Notes under the pieces: generated by a model
Told to the model about the DNA's origin: nothing
Seen by the model: only the letters and a program-made list of their open reading frames with translations
The model's database searches: none
In this document: positions 5,414 to 6,047 of the stretch, piece by piece
Layout of the letters: each line of letters opens with the position of its first letter
How positions within the stretch are numbered: the stretch's first letter is position 1
From: Gemmatimonas phototrophica
Lineage (GTDB): Bacteria; Gemmatimonadota; Gemmatimonadetes; Longimicrobiales; Gaopeijiaceae
DNA: 6,047 nt
Direction of reading: 5' to 3'
NCBI GenBank assembly: GCA_945876015.1
Contig: CAMCNM010000128.1
Coordinates: 1 to 6,047, forward strand
Translations under genes and position numbers: made by a program

Positions 5414-6047
5414 TCAGGGAGTGCCGAGGTCCCTCAAACGTTGGGCCACCTCGGCGCTGCCGCGCTGTGCTTCGGGAAGGGTGGAGAGCGCCTCCCGGGC
5501 GGAGTCGGGGATCTGGAGGAGGCGATAGGCGTCGGATCGGAGGAGTGCCTGACGCAGGCTGGTCGGTCCGCCGCTCTGGGCCTGGAGGCTCGCCAGCACG
5601 CGGAGCGCACCGCGGCCGTCCTGGCGGTCCTCGATCATCGACTCCGCGAGCAGCAGCCGGATCTCGGGATCGTCGGGATAGCGCCGCGCCATCTCGTCCA
5701 CCAGACGGGCCGCGTCCTCGTACTGTCCGGCATCGCGGTCCAGGATCGATTCGTGGTAGAGGCCGGCGATCAGGAGGCGCTCGACGTCCTCGGGATCGCC
5801 CGAGCGCGTGCCGACGCCGCCCGCGTGGCCGTAGACGATCTCGCCACCGTGCTCCGCCGTCTCGTAGAGCACGTAGAGACCACCGGCCCATCCGAGCGCA
5901 ACGACCAGTGTGAGGCTCGTGGCGCTGGTCCGGAAGAGGTAGCCGGGTGGCAGGGCATCGGGGTCGTACTCGGCGGGCTCGACGGGCTCCTGCGGGTTCG
6001 CCGCGCGCCGGTCGGCTGCGCGCCCGACGAAGAACCCCAGCAGCTGG
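5414..6047 (-). CDS. Membrane-anchored protein with TPR-like C-terminal domain (5' truncated)
   Basis: The frame stays open to the window edge, so the true start lies outside and 210 residues are visible. I do not recognise a named family. The visible part begins QLLGFFVGRAADRRAA and continues with a proline- and acid-rich linker (PQEPVEPAEYDPDALPPGY, about 18-36). One probable transmembrane helix (SLTLVVALGWAGGLYVLY, about 44-61) follows. The C-terminal portion is helical with TPR-like repeats, clearest at about 103-151: AGQYEDAARLVDEMARRYPDDPE, then a second helix pair ending ALRVL. A GTG at 5872 would open a shorter reading frame, but it falls inside the transmembrane helix and is unlikely to be the start. 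The stop codon lies 2 nt before the M1 peptidase start (TGAGCATG), indicating an operon. TPR domains usually mediate protein contacts, so a scaffold role is possible but inferred. Confidence 0.75.
   Translation of the reverse strand, partial: QLLGFFVGRAADRRAANPQEPVEPAEYDPDALPPGYLFRTSATSLTLVVALGWAGGLYVLYETAEHGGEIVYGHAGGVGTRSGDPEDVERLLIAGLYHESILDRDAGQYEDAARLVDEMARRYPDDPEIRLLLAESMIEDRQDGRGALRVLASLQAQSGGPTSLRQALLRSDAYRLLQIPDSAREALSTLPEAQRGSAEVAQRLRDLGTP

Noticed and set aside
3804..5528. 574-codon open frame on the plus strand opposite the M1 peptidase
   Set aside because: Its translation is arginine/valine/histidine-rich low-complexity sequence with no domain signature, and it is fully antisense to a peptidase with an intact catalytic set. 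Long antisense frames are common in GC-rich genes.
5412..5891. N-terminal extension of the M1 peptidase frame by 160 codons
   Set aside because: The extension is arginine/glycine/proline-rich and overlaps the TPR-like gene out of frame. The signal peptide at 5411 or 5378 marks the true N-terminus.

Overview
This is a GC-rich, gene-dense bacterial chromosomal segment. The gene set and protein style suggest a Gemmatimonadota-like or related soil or aquatic lineage: an MglA-type GTPase sits in a housekeeping operon, and there is a secreted M1 peptidase with the lineage-typical 'TNNSPDTLRF' style N-domain. This placement is an inference from remembered family resemblance, not a computed one.

Positions 1-3370 hold one tightly packed plus-strand block. 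It runs from the last codons of a probable YbaB/EbfC protein, through recR (recombinational repair), a 107-aa single-pass membrane protein of unknown function, an mglA-like gene and pgsA (phosphatidylglycerophosphate synthase), to cinA (MoCF-type plus nicotinamide-nucleotide amidase domains). Gaps are short: 19 nt, an overlap, 104 nt, 7 nt and 3 nt. The block therefore looks like one transcription unit, with the 104-nt gap before mglA the only place for an internal signal. YbaB-RecR and PgsA-CinA are both common bacterial pairings.

Positions 3390-6047 are on the minus strand and converge on cinA, with only 19 nt between the stop codons. They hold a 5'-truncated membrane-anchored protein with a TPR-like C-terminal part, then, 2 nt later, a full-length exported M1-family zinc aminopeptidase. 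These two are probably cotranscribed.

The most unusual item is the mglA-like gene. Its product is 131 aa instead of about 195. It keeps the P-loop, the switch I side and the NKRD motif, but lacks a central block of about 61 residues carrying switch II (G3, the VPGQ motif) and the following beta strand. The loss is exactly in frame. It is either a genuine degenerate or repurposed GTPase or an assembly or sequencing deletion. No mglB (Roadblock/LC7) partner is visible next to it. No RNA genes, CRISPR arrays, insertion sequences or prophage features were seen, and no gene-free stretch exceeds about 105 nt.
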